Source of the DNA: Massilia rubra
GTDB taxonomy: Bacteria; Pseudomonadota; Gammaproteobacteria; Burkholderiales; Burkholderiaceae_D
Reading direction: 5' to 3'
DNA length: 64,000 nucleotides
Assembly: GCF_011682065.1 (NCBI RefSeq)
Contig: NZ_VUYU01000003.1
Span: forward strand, 62,001-126,000
Made by a program: the position numbers and the translations under genes. Positions 7,011 through 16,025 of this stretch are shown here, in pieces; position 1 is the first letter of the stretch, and each line of letters starts with the position of its first letter. The notes beneath the pieces are model-generated. The model saw only the letters and a list, made by a program, of their open reading frames with translations. It was not told the origin of the DNA and ran no database searches.

Positions 7011-9070
7011 GAAAGGGGCGTCCTGGAAAAAGGCGTTGATGGCGCCAGCGCCGCGAGCGGCAGTTCAAAGAAAAATTCGGTGCGCACGCCGCATTCGCTG
7101 ACGAAATCAATGCGCCCGCGGTGCCGCTCGATAATCGCTTTCGAGATATTCAGGCCGAGGCCGGTGCCGCCTTTCGGACGGCTGTCCGACGCATCGGCCT
7201 GGGCGAATTTCTGGAAAATGCGCTCGCGGAACTGGACCGGAATACCAGGGCCGTGGTCGGTCACCGACAGGCGCGCATAGCCGGGCAGGCGCAGCAGGCG
7301 CACCTCGACCACGCCGCCGGCGGGCGCGAATTTGGCGGCGTTCGACAGCAGGTTGACGATCACCTGGATCAGCCGGTCGGAATCGGCGGCGACCATCAAG
7401 TCGCCGTTATCGGAGCGCAGGTCGAAACTGACGCGAAAGGGCGAGGCGAAGGCGTGGGTGGCGGCGATGGCTTGCTCGACCAGCGGCAGCAAGGGCTGCA
7501 CCACCGGTTCGAAACGCATGTTCCCGGATTCGATTTTTTCGACATCGAGAATGTCGTTAATCAGGCGCACCAGGCGGTCGCAATTCTTGCTGGCGATATC
7601 GAGCAGGACCTTGGCGCGCACCGGTATTTCTCCCGCCGCGCCGCCGGCCAGCAGGCCGAGCGAACCTTTGATGGAGGTCATCGGGGTTCTCAGTTCATGC
7701 GAGACCGTGGAAATGAATTCGTTCTTCATGTTTTCCATTTTCTTGCGTTCGCTGATGTCCTGCGCGATGCCGACAAAGCCCGCCAGCGCATATTCATCGT
7801 CCCAGACGGCGGAAATCGACAGCAGCACCGGCAGGCGGCTGCCATCCTTGCGGATATAGGTCCATTCCGTTTCATCGGGAATGCCCGCGCGCGCCTTGGC
7901 GATGAACATGTCGGGGCCGGGACGGATCGGGCGCCCCAGTTCGAGCGAGAGCGCATGCACGCGCGCTTCCAGCTCGGCCGGGTCGTGCAGCACCAGCAGC
8001 GACGCCTGGGTGCGCATCTCGGCTTCGGAATAACCGAGCATGCGCTGGGCGCCGTCGTTGAACATGATGACCTGGCCATGCGCATTCACGTAAATGATGG
8101 CGTAGTTATTGCTGTTCAAAATCGCCTGCTGCAGGCTGAGCGTTTCCGCCAGGCGCCGGTTCAGGCGTTTCATTTCATCGGCATTGCGGCGCCGCGCCGA
8201 AATATCGCGGACCAGGCAGGTAAAGGCGCGGCGCCCGTCGATATGCATTTCGCTGACCACCAGGTTGGCCGGAAAACGCGTGCCGTCGCTGCGCTGCCCG
8301 ACCACCTGGCGGTTGATGCGCACGCCGTCGCCGATGCCGTCGCGCGCCAGCACGCGCACATAAGCGCCGACGGCGGCGCGGTAATGCCGCGCGATTAACA
8401 CGTCGAATGGCGCGCCGATCATTTGGTCGGCCCGGTAAGCGAACAGGCGCTGCGCCTCGGGATTGAAGGTTTCGACCAGGCCGTGATCGTCGATGGTGAT
8501 GATGGCGTCGCCCGCGTATTCCACGATGGCCTGCAGGCGCGCTTCCTTTTCGCGGCTGATCCGGGTGGCCTGCTTGATGGTGTACACGTTCAGTTCGAGT
8601 TCGGCCCATTGCGCCAGGTCGCACAGGGTGGACAGATCGTCGTCGGAAAAGCCGCGCGAGACCTGGTCGATCAGGCACAGGGTGCCGACCAAAGCGCCGT
8701 TGGCGGCGCGCAGGGGAATGCCGGCATAAAAGCGGATATGCGGGGGGCCGAGCACCAGCGGATTATCGGCAAAGCGCGGGTCGAGGGCCGCGTCGGGAAT
8801 AATGAAGGGAAAATCGCGCAGGATCGCGTGGCCGCAGAACGAGATATTGCGCGGCGTTTCGGGCACATCGAGACCGCGCCGCGATTTGAACCACTGACGC
8901 TCGCTGTCGACCAGGGTGAGCAGGGCGATCGGGCAGCCGAACGCGCGCTGGGCGGTACGCGTGATGCGGTCGAAGCGCTCTTCGGGCGGCGTGTCGAGGA
9001 TATTCAGGCCGCACAGTGCGGCCATGCGCGCGCTTTCATCGGCGGGGACTGGGGCATCAAGCAAGATCAT
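7007..9070 (-). CDS. GAF-PAS-PAS sensor histidine kinase
   Basis: Soluble kinase of 687 residues (704 if the ATG at 9121 is used). Order: GAF domain (LNILDTPPEERFDRIT onward, about 10-150), PAS (about 175-290, IVEYAGDAIITIDD), PAS with PAC (about 315-440), HisKA with the phospho-His in FISTVSHELRTPMTS, and HATPase_c with NLLSNAAKFAP, DHGPGIP and GGTGLGLNI boxes. No membrane segment is present, so it senses a cytoplasmic cue. I prefer ATG 9070 because this GAF family normally begins only a few residues before the ADESARMAAL motif; neither start has a strong ribosome-binding site. It heads the four-gene phosphorelay operon and is divergent from the DUF4410 gene. Confidence 0.88.
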   Translation of the reverse strand: MILLDAPVPADESARMAALCGLNILDTPPEERFDRITRTAQRAFGCPIALLTLVDSERQWFKSRRGLDVPETPRNISFCGHAILRDFPFIIPDAALDPRFADNPLVLGPPHIRFYAGIPLRAANGALVGTLCLIDQVSRGFSDDDLSTLCDLAQWAELELNVYTIKQATRISREKEARLQAIVEYAGDAIITIDDHGLVETFNPEAQRLFAYRADQMIGAPFDVLIARHYRAAVGAYVRVLARDGIGDGVRINRQVVGQRSDGTRFPANLVVSEMHIDGRRAFTCLVRDISARRRNADEMKRLNRRLAETLSLQQAILNSNNYAIIYVNAHGQVIMFNDGAQRMLGYSEAEMRTQASLLVLHDPAELEARVHALSLELGRPIRPGPDMFIAKARAGIPDETEWTYIRKDGSRLPVLLSISAVWDDEYALAGFVGIAQDISERKKMENMKNEFISTVSHELRTPMTSIKGSLGLLAGGAAGEIPVRAKVLLDIASKNCDRLVRLINDILDVEKIESGNMRFEPVVQPLLPLVEQAIAATHAFASPFRVSFDLRSDNGDLMVAADSDRLIQVIVNLLSNAAKFAPAGGVVEVRLLRLPGYARLSVTDHGPGIPVQFRERIFQKFAQADASDSRPKGGTGLGLNISKAIIERHRGRIDFVSECGVRTEFFFELPLAALAPSTPFSRTPLS

Positions 9071-9379
9071 GGTTTCCAGGTATGGCGCCGGCCCCCGGAC
9101 AATCAAGCCACGGGCGCTCAATACACGTCTGGCGCAGTCCCGCCGCTATCTTCCGCTTACGATTCTGATAGCTATCGGTAAGAATGAAATATACCTGATT
9201 CTCTCCCTTCATGGTGTCGCTTACACTAGGCAAGACGGGTGCCGGGCCGGCGTGTTCCAGCCCTGTGGTGTGTTTCCGCCGGGAAGTTATATATTAGTGA
9301 ATACTGATCGGTTTACTATATTATCGCCACTGCCCGCACCTGCCGGCCCCTTATAAAAACGACGACACGAAGGAATTAC

Positions 9380-9967
9380 ATGAACATCACCTCCAAAGCA
9401 TTGCTGTTTGCTTCATGCCTGTTTAGTGCGGTATTGCTGCAAGGCTGCGGCGCCACCAAAATCAAGGCTTCTTCGACCAATAATCCGCCGCCCGCCGAAG
9501 CGTTTTCGGCGTTCGGCCGCATCGAAGTACGGCCGGTGGTGTTCGGACCCGATGTCAGGGCCGATCCGGATGGGCTGAACAAGATCGAGGCGAATATTCA
9601 AAAAGACCTGTCGGCGTCGCTGCTGGAGTGGAACGCGCGCAAGGCCAACGGCCGCACCCTGGTGATCCAGCCCGTCATCGAACAGATGAGCTTCAAGCGC
9701 GGCGCCAAGCGCGTGTTCCTGGGGCCGCTGGCGGGCAGTTCCGGCGTGTTGCTGCGCCTGAACATCACCGACAACAAAGGCCGCACGATCGCCAATCCCG
9801 AATTCTTCCAGCGCGCCGGTGCCATGTCGGCCGGCTTTACCCTCGGTGTGCATGACAACCTGATGCTCACCCGCGTGGCCAACCTCGCCAGCCGCTATGT
9901 GATCAACAATTACAAGCGTGCCGAAGGCGGCGCGACCGGCGCCGACGAACAGGCGGTCGCGCAGTAA
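9380..9967 (+). CDS. DUF4410-type lipoprotein
   Basis: 195 residues with a lipoprotein signal peptide: hydrophobic stretch followed by lipobox LLQGC, lipidated Cys at 23. The mature part resembles DUF4410 proteins (FSAFGRIEVRPV, IQKDLSASLLEW, LVIQPVIEQMSFKRGAKR, VLLRLNITDNKGRTI), which are outer-envelope lipoproteins of unknown role. A GAAGGAAT ribosome-binding site sits four bases before the ATG. The gene is divergent from the sensor kinase; the 258-base region between them is AT-rich near 9290-9340 and probably holds both promoters. A strong terminator follows. Confidence 0.8.
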   Translation: MNITSKALLFASCLFSAVLLQGCGATKIKASSTNNPPPAEAFSAFGRIEVRPVVFGPDVRADPDGLNKIEANIQKDLSASLLEWNARKANGRTLVIQPVIEQMSFKRGAKRVFLGPLAGSSGVLLRLNITDNKGRTIANPEFFQRAGAMSAGFTLGVHDNLMLTRVANLASRYVINNYKRAEGGATGADEQAVAQ

Positions 9968-9989
9968 GCGGCAGCTGTCAAGCCAAACA

Positions 9990-10017
9990 AAAGCGGCCCC
10001 GCGCGGGCCGCTTTTCT
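9990..10017 (+). terminator. Rho-independent terminator after the DUF4410 gene
   Basis: Perfect stem AAGCGGCCC/GGGCCGCTT with a short GCGC loop followed by TTCTTT, beginning 22 bases after the stop codon. Confidence 0.85.
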
Positions 10018-10091
10018 TTGGGCGCCGTACAAACAGTTTGTTTGATCCAGTCGGCACAGCGCGGACCGGCACGGGTGGAAACTAGCTTCAT

Positions 10092-10165
10092 GGCGGAGTA
10101 GCAAAATGGCAATGCACCAGCCTGCAAAGCTGGGGAAGCCGGTTCGATTCCGGCATCCGCCTCCA
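10092..10165 (+). tRNA. tRNA-Cys (GCA)
   Basis: 74-nucleotide cloverleaf with encoded CCA. Acceptor GGCGGA pairs with TCCGCC (one G-A mismatch at the last pair). The anticodon arm CCAGC-CTGCAAA-GCTGG gives anticodon GCA, and the T arm is GCCGG-TTCGATT-CCGGC. It lies alone between the DUF4410 terminator and the beta-helix protein gene, with no integrase or duplicated 3' end nearby. Confidence 0.95.
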
Positions 10166-10200
10166 CCTCCCAGCACGATCCGGCGAAAAGGACTTTGTTG

Positions 10201-11355
10201 ATGAACCGATCCAGGCCCCACCACCCACTTCTGCCGGCGGCGCTGCTCGCCGGCCTGGCCCTGCCGCTGGCCGCGGCCAGCGCCCCTGCCGCCAGCGTTG
10301 CCGCGCAGAGCGCCAATTACCACTACTACGTCGCCAGCAACGGTTCCGATGCCAATCCCGGGACCGCGACCCAGCCCTTCGAAACCATCGTGCGCGCCTC
10401 CAGGGTCGCCCTGCCCGGCACCACCGTGCACGTGGCGCCGGGCACCTACGCGGGCGGCTTTCGCACCACCATGAGCGGCAGCGCCGGACGGCGCATTTCG
10501 TACATCTCCACCACGCGCGGCGGCGCCCGCCTGGTGCCGCCGCGCGGCTCGCTCACCAAGATGGCGTGGGAAAACCGTGGCGACTTCGTCGACATCGTCG
10601 GCTTCCAGGTCGACGGGCGCAACGCCCACGGCGGCGTGCGCTGGACCTACGGCATCTACAGCGCCGGCTCGGACTCGCAGATCCGCAACAACCACGTGCA
10701 TCATGTCGGCCAGGATGTGCCCTGCACCAGCGCCGGCGCGGCCGGGATCAGCGTCGACAGCTACTACAAGGGCCGCCTGAGCACGGTCAGCGGCAACACC
10801 GTGCACGACATCGGCCCGACCGACTGTCGCTTCGTGCAGGGCATTAACATGAGCACCACCGGCAGCGTCACCAACAACGTGCTGTTTACCATCGGCGGCG
10901 CGGCCATCCAGATGTGGCACGACGCCACCAACGTCATCGTCAGCCACAACACGATCGCGCGTTCGATGACGGGCATCCTGGTCGGCGGCGGCGACCCCTA
11001 TTACATCAAGGGGCCGAACGATTTCACCAACGTCCACAACAACATCGTGTACGACAATAAATACGGCATTTCGGAACAGGGATCGACCGGCCCGCACAAC
11101 AGCTACCGTAACAACCTGGTGTATCTGAACGCCGCCGCCGACTGGCAATTGAACAATGGCCTCAAGCATCTGGGCACGGTGGCGCAAGCGCCCCAGTTCA
11201 TGCGCTACGGCAAAGGCGCGCTGCCCGACTTCCGCCTGCGCGCCGGCTCGCCCGGGGTCGGCCATGGTACCGGCGAGCACGCGGCCACGGCCGACATCGC
11301 CGGCAAGCCGCGCGCCAGGGACGCGCCGATCGATATCGGCGCCTACCAGCGCTAG
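10201..11355 (+). CDS. Secreted right-handed beta-helix protein (pectate-lyase-like)
   Basis: 384 residues with a Sec signal peptide (LLAGLALPLAAASA). The mature start YYVASNGSDANPGTATQPFE is the classic DUF1565/beta-helix entry motif, followed by repeated coil segments with Asn ladders (NNHVHHVG, SGNTVHDIG, TNNVLFTIGG, SHNTIARSM, VHNNIVYDN) and the closing IDIGAY motif. Such proteins are often polysaccharide lyases or hydrolases or cell-surface adhesins; no lyase active-site pattern is obvious, so the substrate is open. The start is ATG 10201 with AAAAGGA eight bases upstream. It starts 35 bases after tRNA-Cys and is followed by a terminator. Confidence 0.82.
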   Translation: MNRSRPHHPLLPAALLAGLALPLAAASAPAASVAAQSANYHYYVASNGSDANPGTATQPFETIVRASRVALPGTTVHVAPGTYAGGFRTTMSGSAGRRISYISTTRGGARLVPPRGSLTKMAWENRGDFVDIVGFQVDGRNAHGGVRWTYGIYSAGSDSQIRNNHVHHVGQDVPCTSAGAAGISVDSYYKGRLSTVSGNTVHDIGPTDCRFVQGINMSTTGSVTNNVLFTIGGAAIQMWHDATNVIVSHNTIARSMTGILVGGGDPYYIKGPNDFTNVHNNIVYDNKYGISEQGSTGPHNSYRNNLVYLNAAADWQLNNGLKHLGTVAQAPQFMRYGKGALPDFRLRAGSPGVGHGTGEHAATADIAGKPRARDAPIDIGAYQR

Positions 11356-11403
11356 GCGGAGCGCCAAGGCGACGCGCTGGCAGCCTGCGCGGCGGGGGGA
11401 ACG

Positions 11404-11429
11404 GCCGGGGAAATTGTCCCGGCTTTTTT
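11404..11429 (+). terminator. Terminator after the beta-helix gene
   Basis: Stem GCCGGG/CCCGGC with an 8-base loop followed by TTTTTT, 48 bases past the stop codon. The antiporter gene begins about 110 bases later and so has its own promoter. Confidence 0.7.
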
Positions 11430-11538
11430 GTTGGCGGGCGCACGCCGCGGGAGCTTCGATCCGTACGGCAACAGCGTGCAGGGAAACAGTTGTCTTCTGT
11501 AGAATCGGCCCACTCTCATCTTCGCGCCGACGCTTCTC

Positions 11539-12843
11539 ATGACGACTACCCACTGGTTCATCCTGATCGGCTGCCTGATGCTGGCGCGGGGCCTGATGGC
11601 CACCAGCATTGCCCGCCTGCCGTTCACGTCGGCCATCGTCTATCTGGGCGTGGGGCTCGGGCTTGGGCCGATGGTGCTGGGCATTTTTTCCTTCAGCCCG
11701 GTCGAGCAATCGCACCTGCTCGAAACCCTCACCGAAATCGCCGTACTGGTCTCGCTGTTCTCGGCCGGGGTCAAGATGCCGGTGCCGATCTCGCGCCAGC
11801 GCTGGATGCCGGCAATCCGCCTGGCCTGGGTCTCGATGAGCCTGAGCGTGGGCCTGATCGCCGCCTTTTGCTACTACGTGCTGGACTTGCCGCTGGGCGC
11901 AGGCGTGCTGCTCGGCGCCATCCTCGCGCCCACCGACCCGGTGCTGGCGACCGACGTCCAGGTGCGCCATCCGGACGACCGCGACCGGCTGCGCTTTACC
12001 CTCACCTGCGAAGCGGGCATGAACGATGGCTCGGCCTTCCCCTTCGTGATGCTGGGCCTGGGTCTGCTCGGCGCGCATGAACTGGGCGACTTCGGCTGGC
12101 GCTGGGTGCTGGTCGACGTGCTCTGGGCCACCCTGGCCGCGATCGCCATCGGCACCCTGGGCGGGGCGGCGCTGGGCCGCATCGGATGGATGCTGCGCGG
12201 CAAAGACCCCAAGCACGAAGTGCTCGACGACCTGGTCGGCCTGGGCCTGATCGGCGTCGTCTACGGCTTGAGCGTGGTGTTCGTGGCCTGGGGTTTCCTG
12301 GCCGTGTTTTTCGCCGGCGTGGCCTTGCGCCAGACGGAACTGGTGTTGTCCGGCGCCCACAAGGACCGCCAGGGCTTGCTGGTGCCCGAAAAGGCAAGGG
12401 ACGATCCGGGCGCCGAAGCAGCGCCGGTCGGGGTGCCGCTGACCGTCAGCGCCGAGTCGCTGGTGTTCAAGGAGCATCTGGAACGCCTGTCGGAACTGAC
12501 CCTGGTGCTGCTGCTGGGCGGCATGGTGTCGATGCACGACTGGAACTGGCGCAGCGTCGGCACGGCCCTGTTCCTGTTCGCCGTGGCAAGGCCGCTGAGC
12601 GTGATGATCGGCCTGGCCGGCTCGGACAGCTCGATGCGCATCCGCGGCATTACCGCCTGGTTCGGCGTGCGCGGCATCGGCTCGCTGTATTACCTGATGT
12701 ATGCCCTCAACCACGGCCTGCCGGCCTCGCTCACGCGCGAGCTGATCCAGATTACGGTGGTCGTCATCATGCTCTCGATCGTCGTGCACGGCACCAGCGT
12801 CAAGCCGCTGCTCGATCGCTTCTGGAAGCGCAAGCGGCAGTAA
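11539..12843 (+). CDS. CPA1-type sodium/proton antiporter
   Basis: 434-residue inner-membrane protein with about 11-12 hydrophobic segments. The family hallmarks are APTDPVLATDVQV (unwound-helix region) and GMNDGSAFPF, whose Asn-Asp pair is the ion-binding site in CPA1/NhaP antiporters. A soluble loop of about 50 residues (about 275-325, HKDRQGLLVPEKARDD) interrupts the membrane part, and the protein ends in a basic tail. It probably exchanges cytoplasmic Na+ or K+ for protons. It is monocistronic, with 113 bases to the next start. The exact ion specificity cannot be read from the sequence. Confidence 0.88.
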   Translation: MTTTHWFILIGCLMLARGLMATSIARLPFTSAIVYLGVGLGLGPMVLGIFSFSPVEQSHLLETLTEIAVLVSLFSAGVKMPVPISRQRWMPAIRLAWVSMSLSVGLIAAFCYYVLDLPLGAGVLLGAILAPTDPVLATDVQVRHPDDRDRLRFTLTCEAGMNDGSAFPFVMLGLGLLGAHELGDFGWRWVLVDVLWATLAAIAIGTLGGAALGRIGWMLRGKDPKHEVLDDLVGLGLIGVVYGLSVVFVAWGFLAVFFAGVALRQTELVLSGAHKDRQGLLVPEKARDDPGAEAAPVGVPLTVSAESLVFKEHLERLSELTLVLLLGGMVSMHDWNWRSVGTALFLFAVARPLSVMIGLAGSDSSMRIRGITAWFGVRGIGSLYYLMYALNHGLPASLTRELIQITVVVIMLSIVVHGTSVKPLLDRFWKRKRQ

Positions 12844-12956
12844 ACCGGGCGCCGGCGCGGCCATCGCGGCGCACCTGCGCCAGGCCAAACCGGGCCGGCG
12901 CGACGCGCCTAGAATCGAACTCCTCCGTAGTATTTTTCAACGAGGCGGTGACGGTC

Positions 12957-13661
12957 ATGGCTACTTTACCCAGTGCATCTTTAGCGTGGCTGGCGGCCAC
13001 GCTCACCCTTTCCTGCGGCGCCGCGATGGCGCAGCCGCGCTTCCCGGACGACCTGGCCCGCTTCGGCATCGCCGACAGCGCCTGGCTGACCGAGCCGCCG
13101 CGCTACTACACCGGCGCGGCCGCCCGCATCACGAAGCCGGCCGCGGTCGGACTCGGACGCGAGCTGCGCCTGTCCTCCAGCGCCTGGTGGGGCATGGCTA
13201 ACGGCAACGACAGCAACTACGCGGTGGGCGGCCTGACGATCATGCTGGGGCACGACGGGGCCTCCGCCGCGCCGCTGGAAATGGCGCGCCTGCTGGCACG
13301 GAGCGCCCTGGACACGCCCTTGCCGCCGTTCGCCACCAGCTCCTGGTCCTCGTCCTCGTCCCCGACCTGCGTGGTGCCGTGGCTGCAATGCGCCGCGTTC
13401 GGCAGCCTGGAAGCGCGCATGCGCGAGCAACATGCCTTCCTGAACGGCCGCCATGCCGGCGACGACGCCATGGCGGGCCGGCGCAATTTTGTACGCGCCC
13501 TGAGCGCCGGCATGCGCTTCAATTTCCCTTACACGCGCACCGGGCAGCACGGCCCCTGGTTCCTGCAACTGCGCGTGTCGCGCCGTTCGTCGGAGTTCAA
13601 AAGCACGCTGCCGAGGCCGCGCCGCGCGGGCCTGTCGTTGACCATGGGCACCGAGTTCTGA
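12957..13661 (+). CDS. Exported protein of unknown function
   Basis: 234 residues with a signal peptide (LAWLAATLTLSCGAAMAQ). I do not recognise the mature protein. Features: aromatic and basic segments near the start (PPRYYTGAAARITKPAAVG), a Ser-rich patch (SSWSSSSS), and beta-strand-like alternation toward the end (HGPWFLQLRVSRRS) finishing in Phe. The C-terminal Phe and alternating strands could suit a small outer-membrane barrel, but that is speculative. The start ATG 12957 has a weak GAGGCGG site. It precedes a lipoprotein gene by 37 bases on the same strand and may be cotranscribed with it. Confidence 0.65.
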   Translation: MATLPSASLAWLAATLTLSCGAAMAQPRFPDDLARFGIADSAWLTEPPRYYTGAAARITKPAAVGLGRELRLSSSAWWGMANGNDSNYAVGGLTIMLGHDGASAAPLEMARLLARSALDTPLPPFATSSWSSSSSPTCVVPWLQCAAFGSLEARMREQHAFLNGRHAGDDAMAGRRNFVRALSAGMRFNFPYTRTGQHGPWFLQLRVSRRSSEFKSTLPRPRRAGLSLTMGTEF

Positions 13662-13698
13662 TCTATACTTGCTGGCATTACTCCACAGGAAAGCGATC

Positions 13699-14145
13699 AT
13701 GCGCAGGTTCTCGATTGTACTGACGCCCTTGCTGCTGGCCGGCTGCATCAAGGGCTCGGCCACCTACTACATTACCGAGAGCAGCAACGAGCACGTCATC
13801 ACCGTGCGCGCCGAGCAGGAATACTTCTGGAAGAAGCAGATGACGCTCACGCTGGTGACCTCGCACATGCCGGAATGCCAACGCGCGTTTCCGATGGAAA
13901 GCGTGGCGCTCGACGAGGTGTCGGTCGAACTGTTCGCGAACGGCGACGACGTCTATTCGGTGCGCTCGAGCGGCGAGTTGATCCAGATCGATACGCTCAC
14001 CTGCACCCAGCTGGCCGAGCCGAAGCCGACTGCGCTGGGGCAGCCGGTCGGCACCTTTTTCATCGATGAAAAAACAGTGACGTTCGAAAAGGCAGCCGCA
14101 GCGGCGCCCGCGGCGCCTGGGGCTGCCGAACCGGCGCCAGGCTAA
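13699..14145 (+). CDS. Small lipoprotein of unknown function
   Basis: 148 residues. Short lipoprotein signal with lipobox LLAGC (Cys 16), then a beta-rich body (TYYITESSNEHVITVRAEQE, VSVELFANGDDVYSV) and an Ala/Pro-rich C-terminal tail. No family recognised. AGGAAA before the ATG at 13699 supports the start. It overlaps the 3' end of the convergent orphan transposase gene by 4 bases. Confidence 0.7.
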   Translation: MRRFSIVLTPLLLAGCIKGSATYYITESSNEHVITVRAEQEYFWKKQMTLTLVTSHMPECQRAFPMESVALDEVSVELFANGDDVYSVRSSGELIQIDTLTCTQLAEPKPTALGQPVGTFFIDEKTVTFEKAAAAAPAAPGAAEPAPG

Positions 14146-14465
14146 CGGCGTCCCAGTACCTTGTGCAGGGCCGCGACGGTGGCCGGGCGGCCGGCCTGCT
14201 CCAGCGCGACTTCCAGCAACATCGGTTCGCCGGGCCGGCGCGCCGTCCACTGGGTAAAATATTCATGCACCGTGCGCCAGGGCGGGAAGCCCTCCGGCAC
14301 GCCGCGCCAGGCGCTGCCAGTTTCCAGCAAGTACAACACTGCGCAAAACACATCGTACAAGTCGTGCTTGCGCGGACGCGTCTTGCGGCGCGCCGCTTCC
14401 AGCATGCCGCGTACCGCTTCAAACTCTTCGCGCGAAACGTCGCTCGCGAACTCGGGTCGTGCCAT
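14142..14465 (-). CDS. Orphan IS5-type transposase N-terminal (DUF4096) protein
   Basis: 107 residues matching the N-terminal part of IS5/IS4 group transposases: VRGMLEAARRKTRPRKHDLY, FCAVLYLLETGSAWRGVPEG, FPPWRTVHEYFTQW. In an insertion sequence this region is followed by a DDE catalytic domain; here the reading frame ends after about 30 unrelated residues (LEQAGRPATVAALHKVLG). There is no DDE half, terminal inverted repeat or target duplication nearby. It is either a decayed insertion-sequence remnant or a domesticated DNA-binding protein. The start ATG 14465 is chosen over 14480 because family members start near MARPEF. Confidence 0.7.
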   Translation of the reverse strand: MARPEFASDVSREEFEAVRGMLEAARRKTRPRKHDLYDVFCAVLYLLETGSAWRGVPEGFPPWRTVHEYFTQWTARRPGEPMLLEVALEQAGRPATVAALHKVLGRR

Positions 14466-14520
14466 CGTCTTTAACCTCAAATATCATTTGAGGGTCTGAT
14501 CTGGAACAGGTTCCCTAAAT

Positions 14521-15915
14521 TTATTCCTTGACGTGCGCCGACAAGGACTTTCTTACTATTTCGACTTGCTCGCTGGCACCATTCCAGCCGATCAGCTTGC
14601 TCAACATGCGTTTGCGCTGGGCGCCGTTGCGGCCACAGTTGGCGTCGAGCATGCCTTCCAGCTCGGGCAGCAGCGCGGCGGCGACGGCGCCGATGCGGCC
14701 GGCGTCGGCCGGTGTGGCCTCGAGCAGCGCCAGCAGGAAGGTGGCGCCCCATTGCAGGCGCGTGGCCGGGCCGCCGGACTGTTCCCAGGCGCGCTGGTAC
14801 CAGTCGAGCATGGCGACAGTGTCGCCGCGTTTTTTGGCGACACTCGCCAGGTTGTGCATGAAGTAGAACGGCGCCAGCGAGCAGGCCACGGCCGCCAGCA
14901 GCAGGCCCTCGGCCTCGTCCGGCAGGCCGGCATCGACCAGCAGGCCGGCTGCGGTGTTGAGGATCTGATGGCGCCGCACGTGGTCATTGGCGCTGGCCAG
15001 GGCCATGCCGATACGCACGTTGAGCGATGCCGCGTCCAGCCCGGCAACAGGGCTGCCGAGGCGCGCCATGCGCACCCGTACGCGCAAGGCGGACAGTTGA
15101 TCGTCCGGGCTCAGGGCGTCGGATGATTCCAGCTGCTCTAGCGCGTCCGACCATGCCGCCGTCAATGCCAGGCGCGGCGCCGACTGCGGCGCGGTCAAGC
15201 CGCGCACCAGGTCGACCGCGTAGCCGGTCACCAGGTCGACCTGCGCCAGCACCGCTTGCGGGTCGGCCAGCGTGCCCAGCAGCATGGCGCTGGCCTGGTG
15301 CTGGTCCGGCGCGGCCTTGGCCGAGACCGCCGCGTGCAGCGCGTGCCATGCCAGGCGCAGTGCCGATGCGGGCTCGTCGCAAGCCGCGCGCAAGATGGCC
15401 AAGGTGGCGGCCAGGTCGCGGCCGGCCAGCAACTGGTCTTCGTCGGTATCCCAGGAATACCACGCCAGCAGGCGCCATTCGTCGGCCGACAGCGCGCGCT
15501 GGCCCGACAGGGCGGCCTGCAGCGATTCCGACGCGGTCAACGGCGCCGCCAGCGCCAGTTGCAGCAGGTGAAGGAAGCGCGGCCCTGTCAGTTCGCATGG
15601 CAGGCGCGTGATTTCAGCGCCGTCGGGGCGGTACAGCACCAGGGTCGGATAGCTACGCAGTTGCAGACGATCGGCGGCGCGCTGCGCGCCGGCAGCATCG
15701 CCATCAATATGCAGTGGGACGAACGCAGTCCCCAGCGAGGCAAAGCCGGGCTGCGACAACACCGACGCCTTGAGCCGGTTGCAGGGCGGACACCACATGG
15801 CTCCCCAATACAGGAACACCGGCCTGGCCGTGGCGCGCGCGTCGGCAAAAGCGGCGTCGGCATCGTGATGCCAGCCGATGACGGTGGTTGTCTGCGTGTT
15901 AGCGTCGTTCGCCAT
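14521..15915 (-). CDS. Thioredoxin-fold protein with long helical C-terminal region
   Basis: 464 residues, no signal peptide. Residues about 10-115 form a thioredoxin fold with active site W41-CPPC-45 and the cis-Pro region SYPTLVLYRP. The remaining 340 residues are Ala/Leu-rich helices resembling TPR-like repeats (ASALRLAWHALHAAV, GDTVAMLDWYQRAWEQSG). Likely a cytoplasmic thiol-disulfide or chaperone-like protein, comparable to YbbN-type fusions of thioredoxin and TPR, though the architecture match is only approximate. Start ATG 15915 puts the fold at the expected place. Divergent from the asmA-like gene. Confidence 0.75.
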   Translation of the reverse strand: MANDANTQTTTVIGWHHDADAAFADARATARPVFLYWGAMWCPPCNRLKASVLSQPGFASLGTAFVPLHIDGDAAGAQRAADRLQLRSYPTLVLYRPDGAEITRLPCELTGPRFLHLLQLALAAPLTASESLQAALSGQRALSADEWRLLAWYSWDTDEDQLLAGRDLAATLAILRAACDEPASALRLAWHALHAAVSAKAAPDQHQASAMLLGTLADPQAVLAQVDLVTGYAVDLVRGLTAPQSAPRLALTAAWSDALEQLESSDALSPDDQLSALRVRVRMARLGSPVAGLDAASLNVRIGMALASANDHVRRHQILNTAAGLLVDAGLPDEAEGLLLAAVACSLAPFYFMHNLASVAKKRGDTVAMLDWYQRAWEQSGGPATRLQWGATFLLALLEATPADAGRIGAVAAALLPELEGMLDANCGRNGAQRKRMLSKLIGWNGASEQVEIVRKSLSAHVKE

Positions 15916-16025
15916 ATTCCGGTTCCGGGAGTGTTGAAAATGGCGAAAGTATATCGAAAACAGGGGCATGCCATCGGGCTTGCCCGGTGCTACACTCGAC
16001 GCCTTTCCAGCCTCCGAGTTTCGCC

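Noticed and set aside
10092-10165. tRNA-Cys as an integration site
   Set aside because: No integrase, no duplicated 3' end and no composition shift next to it.
9910-12888. 992-residue minus-strand ORF
   Set aside because: It runs antisense through the tRNA, beta-helix and antiporter genes; rich in His/Gln/Arg, without any domain.
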